This document shows, piece after piece, positions 11,997-23,956 of a DNA stretch of 64,000 nt (positions are counted from its first letter, which is position 1; every line of letters starts with the position of its first letter). Origin of the DNA: Calamus simplicifolius (Eukaryota > Streptophyta > Magnoliopsida > Arecales > Arecaceae); contig UESW01001781.1 of NCBI GenBank assembly GCA_900491605.1, positions 188,860 through 252,859 on the forward strand, written 5' to 3'. The translations under genes were made by a program, and so were the position numbers. The notes beneath the pieces are model-generated. The model did not search any database. It was not told the origin of the DNA and saw only the letters and a list, made by a program, of their open reading frames with translations.

Positions 11997-13441
11997 TCAT
12001 TGATATGGGATAATGTCATGACACTTCAGAAAGGAATCCTTCGTTTTGCATTCTTTCTAGCAGCAATAATTGCATTATATTTTGTGTAATGTTGGCTTGG
12101 TGCTGATTTGTTTTTCTATGATGTTTGCTTGATTTTTTTTTTGCCCTACAATATAATTTGTATCTAACAGGTTTTCCATCAGCAACCTCATATCTATCTT
12201 GCAGTATGCAAATTTGCCTTTGGTTACAGAATCAGTTGCTCATCAACCTCCCTCAAGAAACCAGAAAATGGAATTCTGCCTTGTTTTTATTGTACTTTTT
12301 CCTTTATTTATTCTTAACTCATCAGTGAATGATTTCATGACTCTTCCAAACAGGTGTGCTTGTTTCCGCTCTCTTTCTAGCTGCCACTGTTGCATTCTGT
12401 TTTATTTTGAGACGGCCCATCAAAGCAAACAGGTCAGATTTTGACTCATTCTGTCTCCCAAGAATCCTTGGAAAGGCATGCAACACACGGCAGTTTACAT
12501 ACCAAGAGCTGAAAGAAGCCACAAAGGGGTTTGAAGAAAATCAGAAGTTTGCTTGTGTTGATGGAACAGTCCATACTGGAGTATTCAATGATGGTCTCTT
12601 GTGGCAGTACAGAGACTAAACTGCGGGAACCCACAAAACCTCAGGGAGATACTGGAGAGAGTAGAGCTTCTGTCTCAAATTTCTCACAGAAATATTGCCC
12701 GGGTTATTGGATTTTGTTTTGAATCAAAAAACACCCTGGTTCTTGTTCATGAGTATTTCAAATGGGACCCTTGATGAACATTTGCAGCGGGAAAGAGGCA
12801 ATTGTCTTAACTGGCACTTTAGAATTAATATCGCCACTGAAGTTGCATGTGCTCTTGCGTATCTGCAGTGTGAGATTTCTACACCTATCTACCTTCAAGA
12901 CCTCAAATCCAGTGATATCTTTGTAGATATCGACTGCTCTGCTAAAATAGCTGGTTTTAATTTCCTGAAGTCTGGACTGGGAAACGGTTCCTGCTCACAT
13001 GCTGCTGCTAGTCATGATTCAGATGCTGTCTACAACTTTGGTCTTCTTCTATGGGAACTGATCATGGGTTCAAAGCATGGAGATCTATCAGAGCTGGTCT
13101 TGCCTAAAATAAACGAAGAAAAGCTTCATGAGATGGTAGATCCGTGCATTGGATTTGGTGAGCTACCACGGGCCGAGCATGAACAAATAGAAAGAATTGC
13201 AGGCCTTGCCGTTCGGTGCTTATCAAGCAAGGATGGCGACGGGCCTTGTATGATCGGAGTGATGCAGGAGCTTGTACGTATTGTTAAAGAGAATGTGGGG
13301 AGCAGTAGTGGGACAGAGCCTGTATTGGAGGAGACGTTCTCAAATTCGAGCCTTCTTCAGATGATATCGATGTCTCCTGACTCTTTACATCTCTCTTCAG
13401 GTGACAAGATGGGGTCTGGTGCCATTTTGAAGGTACCATAG
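8367..13441 (+). CDS. Wall-associated-kinase-like receptor pseudokinase, frame broken in this sequence
   Basis: Three exons: 8367-9171, 11435-11518 and 12354-13441, with GT-AG introns. In order: a leucine-rich signal peptide; a cysteine-rich GUB_WAK-type extracellular part (CGERCG, PIPYPF, then CEDSSVCKTGC and FGCRGFSSWVV); a C-terminal WAK-associated segment ending in a CACGGGFVG motif; a membrane helix at the start of exon 3 (VSALFLAATVAFCF); and a kinase domain beginning FTYQELKEAT. The kinase looks catalytically dead by substitution: VAIK is VAVQ, HRD is LQD and DFG is GFN, with no glycine loop. The closest family I know is the probably inactive receptor kinase type of Arabidopsis At2g46850 (from memory). 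It would sit in the plasma membrane and signal through partners. Frame breaks lie near 8460, 8556, 8743, 8879, 9135, 12597 and 12758; most look like one missing base. The ATG at 8338 is an alternative start. Confidence 0.75.
9284..9619. mobile_element. Tourist/PIF-Harbinger-like MITE in intron 1 of the WAK-like gene
   Basis: Terminal inverted repeats GGTAGTGTTTGA and TCAAACACTACC bound a 336-bp non-coding element. TAA occurs immediately on both sides (9281-9283 and 9620-9622), the 3-bp duplication typical of PIF/Harbinger. The interior is made of ggatatcc and ggataacc phrases in both orientations, so it folds on itself. Confidence 0.85.
10504..10562. repeat. C-rich patch and poly(A) run inside intron 1 of the WAK-like gene
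   Basis: A cccccacaacccccctgcctc patch runs into about 27 A residues. It could be the tail of an old retroposon, but no source sequence or target duplication is visible. The rest of intron 1 outside the MITE is AT-rich without recognisable features. Confidence 0.4.
11729..11910. mobile_element. MITE-like element in intron 2 of the WAK-like gene, flanked by GA and CT tracts
   Basis: The left end cttggccatattcgaatat and right end acatttgaatgtagataag form an inverted repeat. The symmetry continues outside into a (GA)n tract on the left (11707-11727) and a (CT)n tract on the right (11911-11934). Diverged relatives occur at 26963-27145 and 54277-54476. No transposase and no certain target duplication; superfamily not assigned. 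Confidence 0.6.
11911..11990. repeat. Compound (CT)n(TA)n microsatellite
   Basis: About 24 bases of CT run directly into about 56 bases of TA. It lies in intron 2 of the WAK-like gene, which spans 11519-12353. Confidence 0.95.
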
Positions 13442-13768
13442 GATGAAGGTACCTCTTAAAGGATTTTCATTTTGAGTGAAATGTGCTAAAATGAATAATT
13501 CTATATTTGTAGTATGTATGTTGAGTTGTATCTCCCTTAAGAGACAACGATTACTTTTAGTTGCTATCTTGTTGTGTGTTTTGTCTTGAAAAAAATTGGA
13601 TTTGACCTTCTTTAACTGTAACATTGCCCAACGCCGAACGTGGGAAATGGCTTTTCCTTTTCCCCCTTGCACTATCTTTCTTATTCTCTATTCCACACTT
13701 GTGCTGTCTGTTTTTTATGATTTTTTTACTCCTTTCCAGTGTAGGGTTATGGTTCATGTTACTGAAGT

Positions 13769-13774
13769 AATAAA
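13769..13774 (+). terminator. Candidate poly(A) signal AATAAA of the WAK-like gene
   Basis: AATAAA lies about 330 bases after the stop codon, within a T-rich 3' flank. Plant signals are loose, so this is only a candidate. Confidence 0.4.
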
Positions 13775-14249
13775 TAGTTTTAAGATTTGATCCCTGTTTT
13801 TTTTTTTTTTTTTTTGCCCCCCTACTTCAATGCAACGTGCACAACCTGCAGCTATGAAGCATCATTCTCAAACTCTCATCCTTTTTCTTTTTCTTACCTT
13901 CTTTCATCCATGATCTAACGCGTAATCTCCTTTTGTCGTTCTCTAATATTTCAATGGTATTTGGTTAGAGTGTTTCGTATGCCAACCGAAAGCCATCTGC
14001 CCTTTAACATGCATGGAACATGTTTTGCTTAATTAAGCCACTTCATATCCTCCTTTTTTTATCTTAAACGAACATAGGTTAGTTCATGTCCAACTTGGAA
14101 TTGACTTATGCCCATTATTTATACAATTTGTTAAATTATGCCTCTCTAACCAATTTTATATTACATATTATTATATACATATTGTTATAATATTAACTTG
14201 AATAAAATATTATAATATAAAAATTATATTATATCATATTATATATAGT
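13775..14249. other. 3' flank and AT-rich target DNA of the copia insertion
   Basis: A poly(T) run at about 13797-13815 is followed by unremarkable sequence, then by very AT-rich tatatta repeats from 14150. The same AT-rich character resumes after the copia element at 23957, showing that the element landed inside this patch. Confidence 0.6.
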
Positions 14250-14254
14250 ATTAC

Positions 14255-16267
14255 TGTAGGGAGAAACAACCTCGAAGGCATGCATATTTTAATAATTTGA
14301 TAATAATTATAATACGAAAACTTAAAGATTAAATATTAATCTATTTAACATGCATCAAGATCATATCTTTACCTTATACTATATGATCGTTTGATCTAAA
14401 TTATGCATATAAATAAAATCATCAAGATCATATCTTGATCTTTAAGATAAGAAGTCATACTACCTATCCTGAAGCCTCCCTTAATATCTAGGGATCATAT
14501 CACTTACCTTAAGAAACAATTGGTAAATCCTTGTACTCTGCAGACGTTCAATTGTTCAGCCTCTAGTTTCGTTCACGCGAAGTCCCCGAATGATCGGATT
14601 CTCGGACACCATGATTTTTGTTCTAACTTTTTAGAATTTCAATCCATAACATTTCATGTTGTATTTTTCTGGTGAAGAATGTCCTCTAATTTATAGGCTA
14701 AATTTAGCCTTTAGCCCATTGAATTCTAACACTTAGAATTTTGACGTTTGGTGAAAACCAGAGACATGAATTCTAACACTTAGAATATGAATTCTAATAC
14801 TTAGAAATTCTAATACTTAGAATTCCAATGTTTTATTAATTCCGAGGTTCAGTGATAATGAAAGAGATGTGAATTCTAACCCTTAGAATTTCATCATCTG
14901 TTTAACTCAAAGAGGTACATTAATTCCACATGAATTCTAACACTTAGAATTTCAACGAAAACCGTTTGAAGAAGATTAAGGTTATACATTAAATTCTGCA
15001 TGAGAATTTAATCTCTTATGAGATGAAATTTTAGCTATCTCATCGTGTGAGATCTTCGTATGAGAAAACTTTTTTCACATGGGGTTTAGGTTTGGGTTTT
15101 GGTTTAAGCTAATTTTAATTTATTAGATTGAACCTACATAGATCATGGTCCTAATTCAAATCAAATTTGGCTAGTTTTGAATCTATTTAAATCCAAATCA
15201 AGTCTAATTTTAAATCAATATTTGAAATTAATTAGTCCTTCTAATAGACTTAAACCTAATTGAATCTTATTCACTTGTACTTAACCCAATTAAGATAATT
15301 CAATCAATCAAATTGATTAATTAAATCATATACGATTCTCAATCGTTGATAAGCAAATAGATCATCCTAGGAAACTTCAATGCATGTGACTCTCTAGGTT
15401 CGAACCTAAGCCGGTAGCATAGGAACAACTTTCTATACTAATCGATGTGCCCATCTAGCAATGGAACCCGACATCCGAATAGGTCGAAGAGTTGCCGAGC
15501 AAACTCCAAGAACCCTAAGAAATAGTTACCGTATAATTCATCCTTTTGACCACAAATGTTAAGGATGGCTTAAGAGCCTGTCAACTCTAAACAGCAAATC
15601 CATAAAGTGATTTCAACTTTAGTGATCATATGACCTTCACATGAAGTGCCTTGGCCAAGGTCTTGCTAAATTAAAACACAAGCATTTCTCATTTTAACAG
15701 GATAGGTCAAATTCTATCTTGATCCACAACTGACTACCACAAGTACTTGATTACACCCAGTAACCTTTCGTAACTGGATTAAAAATTCAGGTGGTCCGAC
15801 ACCTAAGTACAATGAGTTGCTTATAAGTCACCGGTTGTGATCTTCAGGTCTTAAGGATACTTATACCCATATCTTCTCGGATTAACTCTTGATAGTAGAG
15901 TGTCCAGAAATGAGTCACGTTCGGTGAAATGTACTCTTACACTTTCACCTGTATGTCATACCGGTGTCTCTACACTCCTTGGTTAAGAGAACAACCAACA
16001 AATATGATATACAACGTCCTATAATTGATAGTACTATGGCCCTGTCATAGTATATCATTTGGTCGCGAACTCTTTTGAGGACCTTCAAAAATAAATCCTC
16101 CTTTATTGTAAAAGAAGATCCTAAGGACTTCATTACTATTAGGAGTTTTAAGAAGATGTTCTTGTAATGAATAAACTACTAAATAACTTTTATTAATATA
16201 TCAATTTATATGCTATTTACATTAGCACAATCATCAAATGATTGGCTTTAGGATACAATTCCCAACA
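14255..16267 (-). repeat. Left (3') LTR of the copia element
   Basis: Begins TGTAGGGAG and ends CCCAACA, about 2.01 kb. At 14720-14955 it carries several copies of AATTCTAACACTTAGAATT, an 8-bp perfect inverted repeat around CAC. It is shorter than the right LTR mainly because of a deletion near 14605. Confidence 0.95.
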
Positions 16268-16278
16268 AACTCCCACTT
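16268..16278 (-). other. Polypurine tract of the copia element
   Basis: On the minus strand this reads as a purine-rich aagtgggagtt directly abutting the TGTTGGG end of the LTR, where plus-strand DNA synthesis is primed. Confidence 0.85.
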
Positions 16279-16287
16279 AGCCTAAAG

Positions 16288-16647
16288 CTACTCATTACAG
16301 TATCTAATACTCATCTTCAACTTATAGTCGTCAAACTCCTTGATGCTAAGTGCTTTAGTAAATGGGTCACCTAGGTTTTCCTTTCCGTCAATCTTCTGAA
16401 GATTTATGTCATCTCGTTCTACAATCTCATGAATAAGATGAAACCGGCGCAGTATATGTTTGGTGCGCTGATGTGCTCGTGGTTCCTTTGCTTGAGCTAT
16501 GGCACCAGTGCTATCATTGTACAACAGGACTGGTTCATTTATGGAAGGTGTCACTCTAAGCTCGGAGATGAACTTTCGCAGCCACACAGCTTCATTCGCG
16601 GCATCTGATGCAACGATGTACTCTGCCTCGCATACTAAATTTGCCAC
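16288..16647 (-). pseudogene. Copia RNase H remnant
   Basis: The 119-residue open frame contains CEAEYIVASDAANEAVWLRK (near residues 5-25), NDSTGAIAQAKEP and KHILRRFHLIHE, the standard C-terminal RNase H signature of plant copia polyproteins. The family residue pattern AEY and DN(S/T)GA is only partly kept (YNDSTGA). It ends near the polypurine tract, as expected for the end of pol. Confidence 0.9.
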
Positions 16648-18000
16648 TGTATGTTGCTTAGAACTTTTTCAGCAAACAGCTCCACCATTTAGGATAAACA
16701 CGAAACCTGACACACTTTTACTATCATCATGATCTGATTAGAAACTGGAATCAGTATATCCAACAAGTTTCAAATTAGACTCTCCATAGACTAACCACTG
16801 GTCATTAGTATTTCTCAAATACTTAAGGATTGTCTTAACAACTTGCCAGTGTTTTTCTCTTGGATCAGATTGGTATCTACTCACTACTCCTAATGAGTAT
16901 GCCATGTCTGGTCTTGTACAATGTCATGGTGTACATAATTGATCACACTGCTGAAGCATATGGAATTCGACTCATACATTCTCTTTCATTAGGAGTTGTC
17001 GGACAATCCTTCTTAGAAAGATGAATTCCATGGCCTATCGGAAGAAAGCCTTTCTTGAAATTCTCCATGCTAAACCTCTTTAGCACGGTATTAATGTACG
17101 TATATTAGGATAAACCAAGCATCCTCTTAGATCTATCTCTATAGATCTTCATCCCTAGGATGTAGGATGCTTCTCCCAGATCTTTCATGGAGAATTGTGA
17201 TGATAATCATGTCTTTATTCCTTGTAATGCAGGGATATCATTTCCGATTAAGAGAATATCATTCACATATAATACAAGAAATACAATAACGGAACTGTTA
17301 GCCCATTTATAAATGCAAGGTTCTTCTTTATTCTTAACAAAGCCATAAGATTTGATCGCATTATCAAATCGTATGTTCCAACTCCTAGATGCTAAGTCCA
17401 TAAATGGACTTATGTAGCCTGCACACTTTAGACTCGTCTTCAGATATAAAACCTTCAGGCTATATCATATACACCTGTTCTTCTAAATTATCATTTAGAA
17501 ACGCAGTTTTAATATCTATCTGCCAAATCTCATAATCTAAGTGTGCTGCTATAGCTAGCATAATCCGAATGGATTTCAGCATTGCCACAGGAGAAAATGT
17601 CTCGTTATAGTCAATACCATAACATTGACGATACCCCTTGGCAACTAGACATGCTTTGTAGGTCTCTACCTTTCCGTCTGTGCCTCTTTTTCTCTTGAAA
17701 ACCTACTTACACCCTATGGGTTTTATCCTTCGGGTGGGTCAACTAATGTCTATACATTATTTTCCTTCATGGAATCAAGTTCGGATTTCATGGCATCAAG
17801 CCATTTATCAGAGTCAGTCCTTTGCATAGCATCCATATAGGTGATCGGATCCTCGTTGTTCTCATCAAGCTCAATAGGATCCTCGTTCTGGACCAAAAAA
17901 CCTAAGTATATGTCTGGTTGATATGGTACTCTACCATATTTCCTTAATGGTGTATCTAAAATGGGTTTTGAGTTTGATCTAATCAACTCAGATTCTAAGG
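16648..18000 (-). pseudogene. Copia reverse transcriptase remnant
   Basis: Several short frames (17207-17401 and 17750-17986 among them) together give the copia reverse transcriptase. The catalytic motif YVDD reads as YVND in LYVNDILLIGND, so even an uninterrupted protein would lack a metal-binding Asp. The upstream piece contains DAMKSELDSMKENN, the usual N-terminal end of the domain. Stops separate the pieces. Confidence 0.85.
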
Positions 18001-18010
18001 GTTCAATGAG

Positions 18011-19120
18011 TTATGTTATTCCTTCTACTTGATGAAATTCCTCAAGTTCAACATTAAAGCTATTTGTTCCTTCACTAAGGAACTCCGTTTCAAGAAAAAC
18101 TACTCTATTACTAATGAACAACTTTTGTTCTTCAGTATTATAGAAGTAATATCCTTTGGTTTCTTTCGGATAGCTGAAAAAAAAATATTTGTCAGATTTG
18201 GGTTCAAGTTTGTCTGATTTTGCACGTTTCACATAAGCCGGACACCCCTAGACTCTCATATAGGTGATAACCAGTTTATGTCCATACCACATCTCATGTG
18301 GAGTTTAAGAAACAGACTTACTTGAAACCTTATTGAGAATATGACAAGCTGATTCTAATGCATATCCCCAAAATGATATTGGCAAGCTTGCAAAACCCAT
18401 CATGGACCGAACCATGTCTAACAGGGTTCGATTCCTTCTTTTCGATACACTGTTATGCTGTGGTGTTCTTAGAGGAGTCCATTGGAAGAGAATCCATTCT
18501 CCCTTAGATATGTCACAAAGTCATTTGAAAGGTATTCTCCTCATCGATCTGATCGAAGGGTCTTAATGCATTTTTCTATTTATTTTTCTACTTCTTTATG
18601 ATATAGTTTGAACATTTCAAACGATTCATTATGTCTCATAAGATAGATATAATCGAACCTAGAAAGGTCGTCTGTAAAAGTAATGAAGTAGTAATATCCA
18701 CCTTTGGCACAAGTGCTCATTGGTCCACATACATCAGTATGTACTAGACCCAATAGCTTTTTGGCTCTTTCACCTTTTTCAGTAAAAGATGACTTGGTCA
18801 TTTTACCAAGAAGACAGGATTCACTGGTAGTTAATGAGTCACAATCATCAACTCGAAGGATGCTCTCATGGGTTAACCTGTTTAATCTGTTCTTGTTGAT
18901 ATGACCCAGCCGATGGTGCCAAAGATAAATATCCGTGACATCAGTTTTCTAGGGCGCTTACTTGATTTGTACACTACATTCACATGCTGTGATAATATAT
19001 AAATGCCATTAGATAAATACCCAATCATTACAATGACTCCATTCATAATGATATTCAAAGTAACATCCTTTATTAATATTTCATAATGACTTTTGGCCAG
19101 AAGGCCTACAGAAATTAGGT
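18011..19120 (-). pseudogene. Copia integrase remnant
   Basis: The frame at 18580-18801 includes LGLVHTDVCGPM and YYYFITFTDDLSRFDYIYL, the D and DD region of the integrase core. The frame at 18011-18232 supplies the C-terminal part (SDKYFFFSYPKETKGYYFYN). Internal stops divide the domain. Confidence 0.85.
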
Positions 19121-20250
19121 TCAACAAGAACATTGGGAAAAATGACAATCATTTAGTATGATGACATTTCTATTGAAAACTATTTCAAGAACTCCTAATG
19201 CCAGAACTGGAACTAATCTTTCATCGCCGACATTAAGGAATCTTTCGTTGTCTTCAAATCTTCTAGTGACATGTAGTCCCTGCAATGAATTACAAATGTT
19301 AAAAGGACTCCCGGTATCCAATACCCAGGTTTGATTATCATATACAGAAAAATTACAAGGTGTTATCATATAAATACCTTGCTGAGCAACATCTTGCCCC
19401 TTTTTGTTTTTTGGCATGTTTGGATCAAGTGTGGCAATGTAAAGATGACAGTTCCTCTTCCAATTCCCTTGCATCTTGCAATGAAAGCATTTAGCCTGAC
19501 TTTTATCAACTTTCTTCTTCTGCATCTGACCTCTTATAGATGTCCTAGCATGTTACACCTTTTTCTTATTCTTTTTCTTCCTCCCTTTCCCAAAGGGGTG
19601 ACGCTCTATCTTAGATCCTTCAACCACATTAATCAAACCCTTAGAGAGCTGGTTGTCCTTCTCAAAGTTTTGTAACAACCCCAACAAACCGTGGTAGTTG
19701 ACTGCAGGCTTTGTCATTCGAAAATGAGTAAGGAAAGATCGGAAGGATGGAGGCAAGAAATTCAGGATCGCATCTTTTTCCAACTGCTCATGTAGGAAAA
19801 GCCGAGCTTGCTTAGGAGTTCTATCTTCTCGATCATGTACAATACATGATCAGTGACAAGAGATCCATCCCTCATTCGAGTATTAAAAATAGCACAACTA
19901 GTCTTATTCCTTTCAACGTTGTCGGGTGTGCCGAAAGATTCATTCAACACTTGAATGATTTCTTCCGGCTGAGCATTCTCAAACCAGTGACTAAATTCAT
20001 CGTTCATTGCTGCTAGCATGATGCAACGCACGCTAGTTCTATCACTGAGCCACTTCTGATAAGTATCTCTCTCAGAACTTTGGGTGTTTGCATTAGGTAT
20101 TTCTGGTGCAGGATTATTCAGAATATATAGAATCCTCTCATGCTCAAGGACGATCTTAAGTTTTCTAAACCAGCTATTGAAATTTATACCATTCAACTTG
20201 TCACTATCCAATAAGGACCTTAATGATAAATTAGTGGCCATTTTCTGCAT
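19121..20250 (-). pseudogene. Copia gag, zinc knuckle and protease remnant
   Basis: Gag begins near 20250 with LRSLLDSDKLNGINFNSWFR, a standard copia gag opening. The zinc knuckle near 19480 reads CFHCKMQGNWKRNC, in which the invariant His is Asn, so zinc binding should be impaired. The protease active site WVLDTGSPFNIC is intact. Frames break near 19760 and 19530. About 1.6 kb of leader without recognised coding capacity lies between this and the primer-binding site. Confidence 0.9.
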
Positions 20251-21868
20251 AAGGAAAAACTAAAGTTTAGTAGTATATAATTGATTCAGTCTAAAGACTT
20301 GGACTTTAGTCTAAAGATTTTTTCACTATTTTGTTCAAATTGGCATCCTCTACATCTCAATTTGAAGAATTATTCTTAATTCTTTAGTGGGCACTAAGAT
20401 CTACATAGACTACATACATGCCCAAGTGAAGCTTGGCCAACCCATATGCATCTAAGAGTATGTTCAAAACCATTTGTTTTTCCAAGCAATTCTTAGTGTT
20501 CAGTTTTGCCCCATGTTCCTCTTCAGCAGGCATGGAGTGCCTCCACTGAAAGTTCTGGTTAGGTCCAACCATTAAATAATATAATTAGTGTAACCTATCT
20601 ATAGACAACCAAGCCCGAGTAAAGCTCGGCCCACCTGACTGTCTATTTAATAGTTACGCTGACTTATCATATAATGAATGATAATTCCGATGGTTGACAA
20701 GCACCAGGCATAGAGTGCCTCCAATGATTATCAAGACATCGGACTCATTATTACTCACCTTAATGGGAGGCTATGATCTAGTTATCATATAACTATTTCA
20801 TTTTAAGGACCTAATAATTTTAGAAGATTTAATAATCTAAAGATAAATTGACTAATCAAGTTCTCCCACTGAATATATGAAGTCAATAGAATGAGATAAG
20901 ATTAAGTCAGGTTAAGTGACATCTAAATCAGTCAGATTGATTTCCTTAGGTCAACTCGAATCAGGTAAATGATCTTAATCATAAATGGTTCACCATGTTA
21001 ACTAGGTAAGTGAGACAGATGGAAGGGATATGCCATTAACTCATTAAAGACGCATCAATACGAGTAGCTCCCAATTAAAAACCATTCGATCGTTGATCCT
21101 AGAGCAACTTGCCAACTTACCTTGATATCATATGGTTAACCAATTTTGATTTGACCATCTAAGAGATTCATGCTCAACTACGGAGCCTAATCTACTTCCA
21201 TTTGGTTTAATCAGAGATATGGACATGATCAACTACAACTATTATTTGATTTAGAGCATCCTTTACCTAATCTAATTAATTTAGATTTGATCAAATACTC
21301 TTATAGTCCATTCGATTTAAACCTTAGGGTCTAACCCTTTATGGACCTGATTTGGCTAACCCATAAAGATTAAATATATTTCATGTTTCCATAACTTCAT
21401 GTCATATATTTGAATCATGCATCACTTGCATTATACAACTACTCATAATTCCTATATTTATATCATATCTAAAAAGATTATGAATAAATATTTGATATTC
21501 AAATAAGACTCATAAATATTTGTATATTTCATAGACAACAAGCTCTCATATCTATGTTTTTATTCTAAACATGCAAATATCATGCTTTTATACAACATCA
21601 ATATGTATCAAATATAAAACATCTCTTGAGAGTATGTGTAATCTGTGTTTTGATGCCAAAGATCAATTTGAATTATCTTTTGACTAAGCATCAAAGATGA
21701 GAAAACCATAATAGCACTGCAATACGTCATAGAATACCTCATTGAATGGGGTAATGTGGATTTTAATCCATATATGACTGGTTAGTCTGGTGATCCATTT
21801 TAGCTATGATTACAAAATTAATAGGAACACTAATTTGCATGCTATAAATTAGATCAAGACGAAACCAT
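20251..21868 (-). other. Long untranslated leader of the copia element
   Basis: 1.6 kb between gag and the primer-binding site with no domain that I recognise. The phrase tggagtgcctcca and nearby sequence occurs twice (about 20530-20550 and 20705-20725), so it contains a small internal duplication. Confidence 0.5.
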
Positions 21869-21880
21869 GCTCTGATACCA
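21869..21880 (-). other. Primer-binding site complementary to initiator tRNA-Met
   Basis: On the minus strand it reads TGGTATCAGAGC, the exact primer-binding site used by many plant copia elements, two bases from the LTR edge. Confidence 0.95.
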
Positions 21881-21882
21881 TT

Positions 21883-23951
21883 TGTAGGGAGAAACAACCT
21901 CCAAGGCATGCATATTTTAATAATTTGATAACAATTATCAATGTAAAAACTTAAAAATTAAATATTAATCTATTTAACATGCATCAAGATCATATCTTTG
22001 CCTTATACTATAGGATCGTTTGATCTAAATTATGCATATAAATAAAATCATCTTGATCTTTAAGATAAGAAGTCATACTACCTATCCTGAAGCCTCCCTT
22101 AAGATCTAGGGATCATATTACTTACCTTAAGAACAATTGGTAAATCCTTTGTGCTCTGCATCCATTCAATCGTCCGGCCTCTAGTATCGTCCACACGAAG
22201 TCCCCGAATGATCGGATTTCTAGGAGTGCAAAAATAACTTTGCTGATCTTGAATCCTCTCACTTGAATCTTCCTCTAAGATCCACCAAACTTTTGCTAAC
22301 ACCAGAATCACACCAAGATTTTTGTTCTAACATTTTAGAATTTCAATCCATAACATTTCTTGTTGTGTTTTTCTAGTGAAGAATGTCCTCTAATTTATAG
22401 GCTCAATTTAGCCTTTAGCCCATTGAATTCTGACGTTTGGTGAAAACCAGAGACATGAATTCTAACACTTAGAATTCCAACGTTGACTTTTTGTGAAAAC
22501 CTATGAATTCTAACACTTAGAATTCCAACATTTTGTTAATACTGACGTTCAAAAGAGATGTAAATTCTAACACTTAGAATTCCATCTGATTAACTCAAAG
22601 AGGTACATTAATTCTACATTCTAACACTTAGAATTCCAACGGAACCGTTTGGAGAAGATTAAGGTTATACATTAAATTCTGCATGAGAATTTAATCTCTC
22701 ATGAGATGAGATTTTAGCTATCTCATCGTGTGAGATCCTCATGTGAGAAAACTTTTTTCACACATGGAGTTTGGGTTTGGGTTTTGGTTTAAGCTGATTT
22801 GAATTTATTAGATTGAACCTACATAAATCATGGTCCTAGCTCAAATCAAATTTAGCTAGTCCTGAATCTATTTAAATCCAAATCAAGTCTAATTTCAAAT
22901 CAATATTTGAAATTGATTAGTCCTTCTAATAGACTTAAACCTAATTGAATATTTTTCACTTGTACTTAACCCAATTGAGATAATTCAATCAATTAAATTG
23001 ATTAATTAAATCATATACGATTCTCAATCATTGATCAGCAAATAGATCATCCTGGGAAACTTCAATGCATGTGACTCTCTAGGTTCGAACCTAAGCCGGT
23101 AGCATAGGAACAACTTTCTATATTAATCGATGTGCTCATCTAGCAATGGAACCCAACGTCCGAATAGGTCGAAGAGTTGCCGAGCAAACTCCAAGAACCC
23201 TAATAAATAGTTACTGTATAATTCATCCTTTTGACCACAAATGTTAAGGATGGCTTAAAAGCCTGTCAACTCTAAACAACAAATCCATAAAGTGATTTCA
23301 ACTTTAGTGATCATGTGACCTTCACATGAAGTGCCTTGGCCAAGGTCTTGCGAAATTGAAACACAAGCATTTCTCCTTTTAACAGGATAGGTCAAATTCC
23401 ATCTTGATCCATAACTGACTACCACAAGTACTTGATTGCACCCAGTAACCTTTCGTAGCTGGATTAAAAATCCAGGTGATCCGGCACCTAAGTACAATGA
23501 GTTGCTTGCAAGTCATCGGTTGTGATCTTTAGATCTTAAGGATATTTATACACATATCTTCTTAGATTAACTCTTGATAGTAGAGTGTCCAAAAATGAGT
23601 TACGTTCAGTGAAATGTACTCCTACACTTTCACTTGTATGTCATACCAGTGTCTCTACACTCCTTGGTTAAGAGGACAACCAACAAATATGATATACAAT
23701 GTCCTATAGTTGATAGTACTATGGCTCTGTCATAGTATATCATTTGGTTGCAAACTCTTTTGAGGACCTTCAAAAATAAATCCTCCTTTATTGTAAAAGA
23801 AGATCTAAGGGCTTCATTACTATTAGGAGTTTTAAGAAGATGTTCTTGTAATAAATAAACTACCAAATAACTTTTATTAATATATCAATTTATATGCTAT
23901 TTTTATTAACAAAATCATCAAATGATTGGCTTTAGGATACAATTCCCAACA
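21883..23951 (-). repeat. Right (5') LTR of the copia element
   Basis: About 2.07 kb, TGTAGGG...CCCAACA. It carries the same AATTCTAACACTTAGAATT palindromes at 22450-22640 as the left LTR and retains about 80 bases near 22220-22320 that the left LTR has lost. Confidence 0.95.
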
Positions 23952-23956
23952 ATTAC

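Larger units (their letters stand above)
14255..23951 (-). mobile_element. Full-length, decayed Ty1/copia LTR retrotransposon, minus strand
   Basis: Complete architecture: LTRs at 14255-16267 and 21883-23951, 5-bp target duplication ATTAC at 14250-14254 and 23952-23956, primer-binding site next to the right LTR, and polypurine tract next to the left LTR. On the minus strand the order is gag, zinc knuckle, protease, integrase, reverse transcriptase, RNase H, which is the copia order. Stops and frameshifts split every domain, so it cannot make its own proteins. The two LTRs differ by many substitutions and by an indel of roughly 80 bases near 22220-22320, so insertion is not recent. Confidence 0.95.

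Noticed and set aside
11756..12019. Open frame with a YIYIYI repeat
   Set aside because: Translation of the TA and CT microsatellites.
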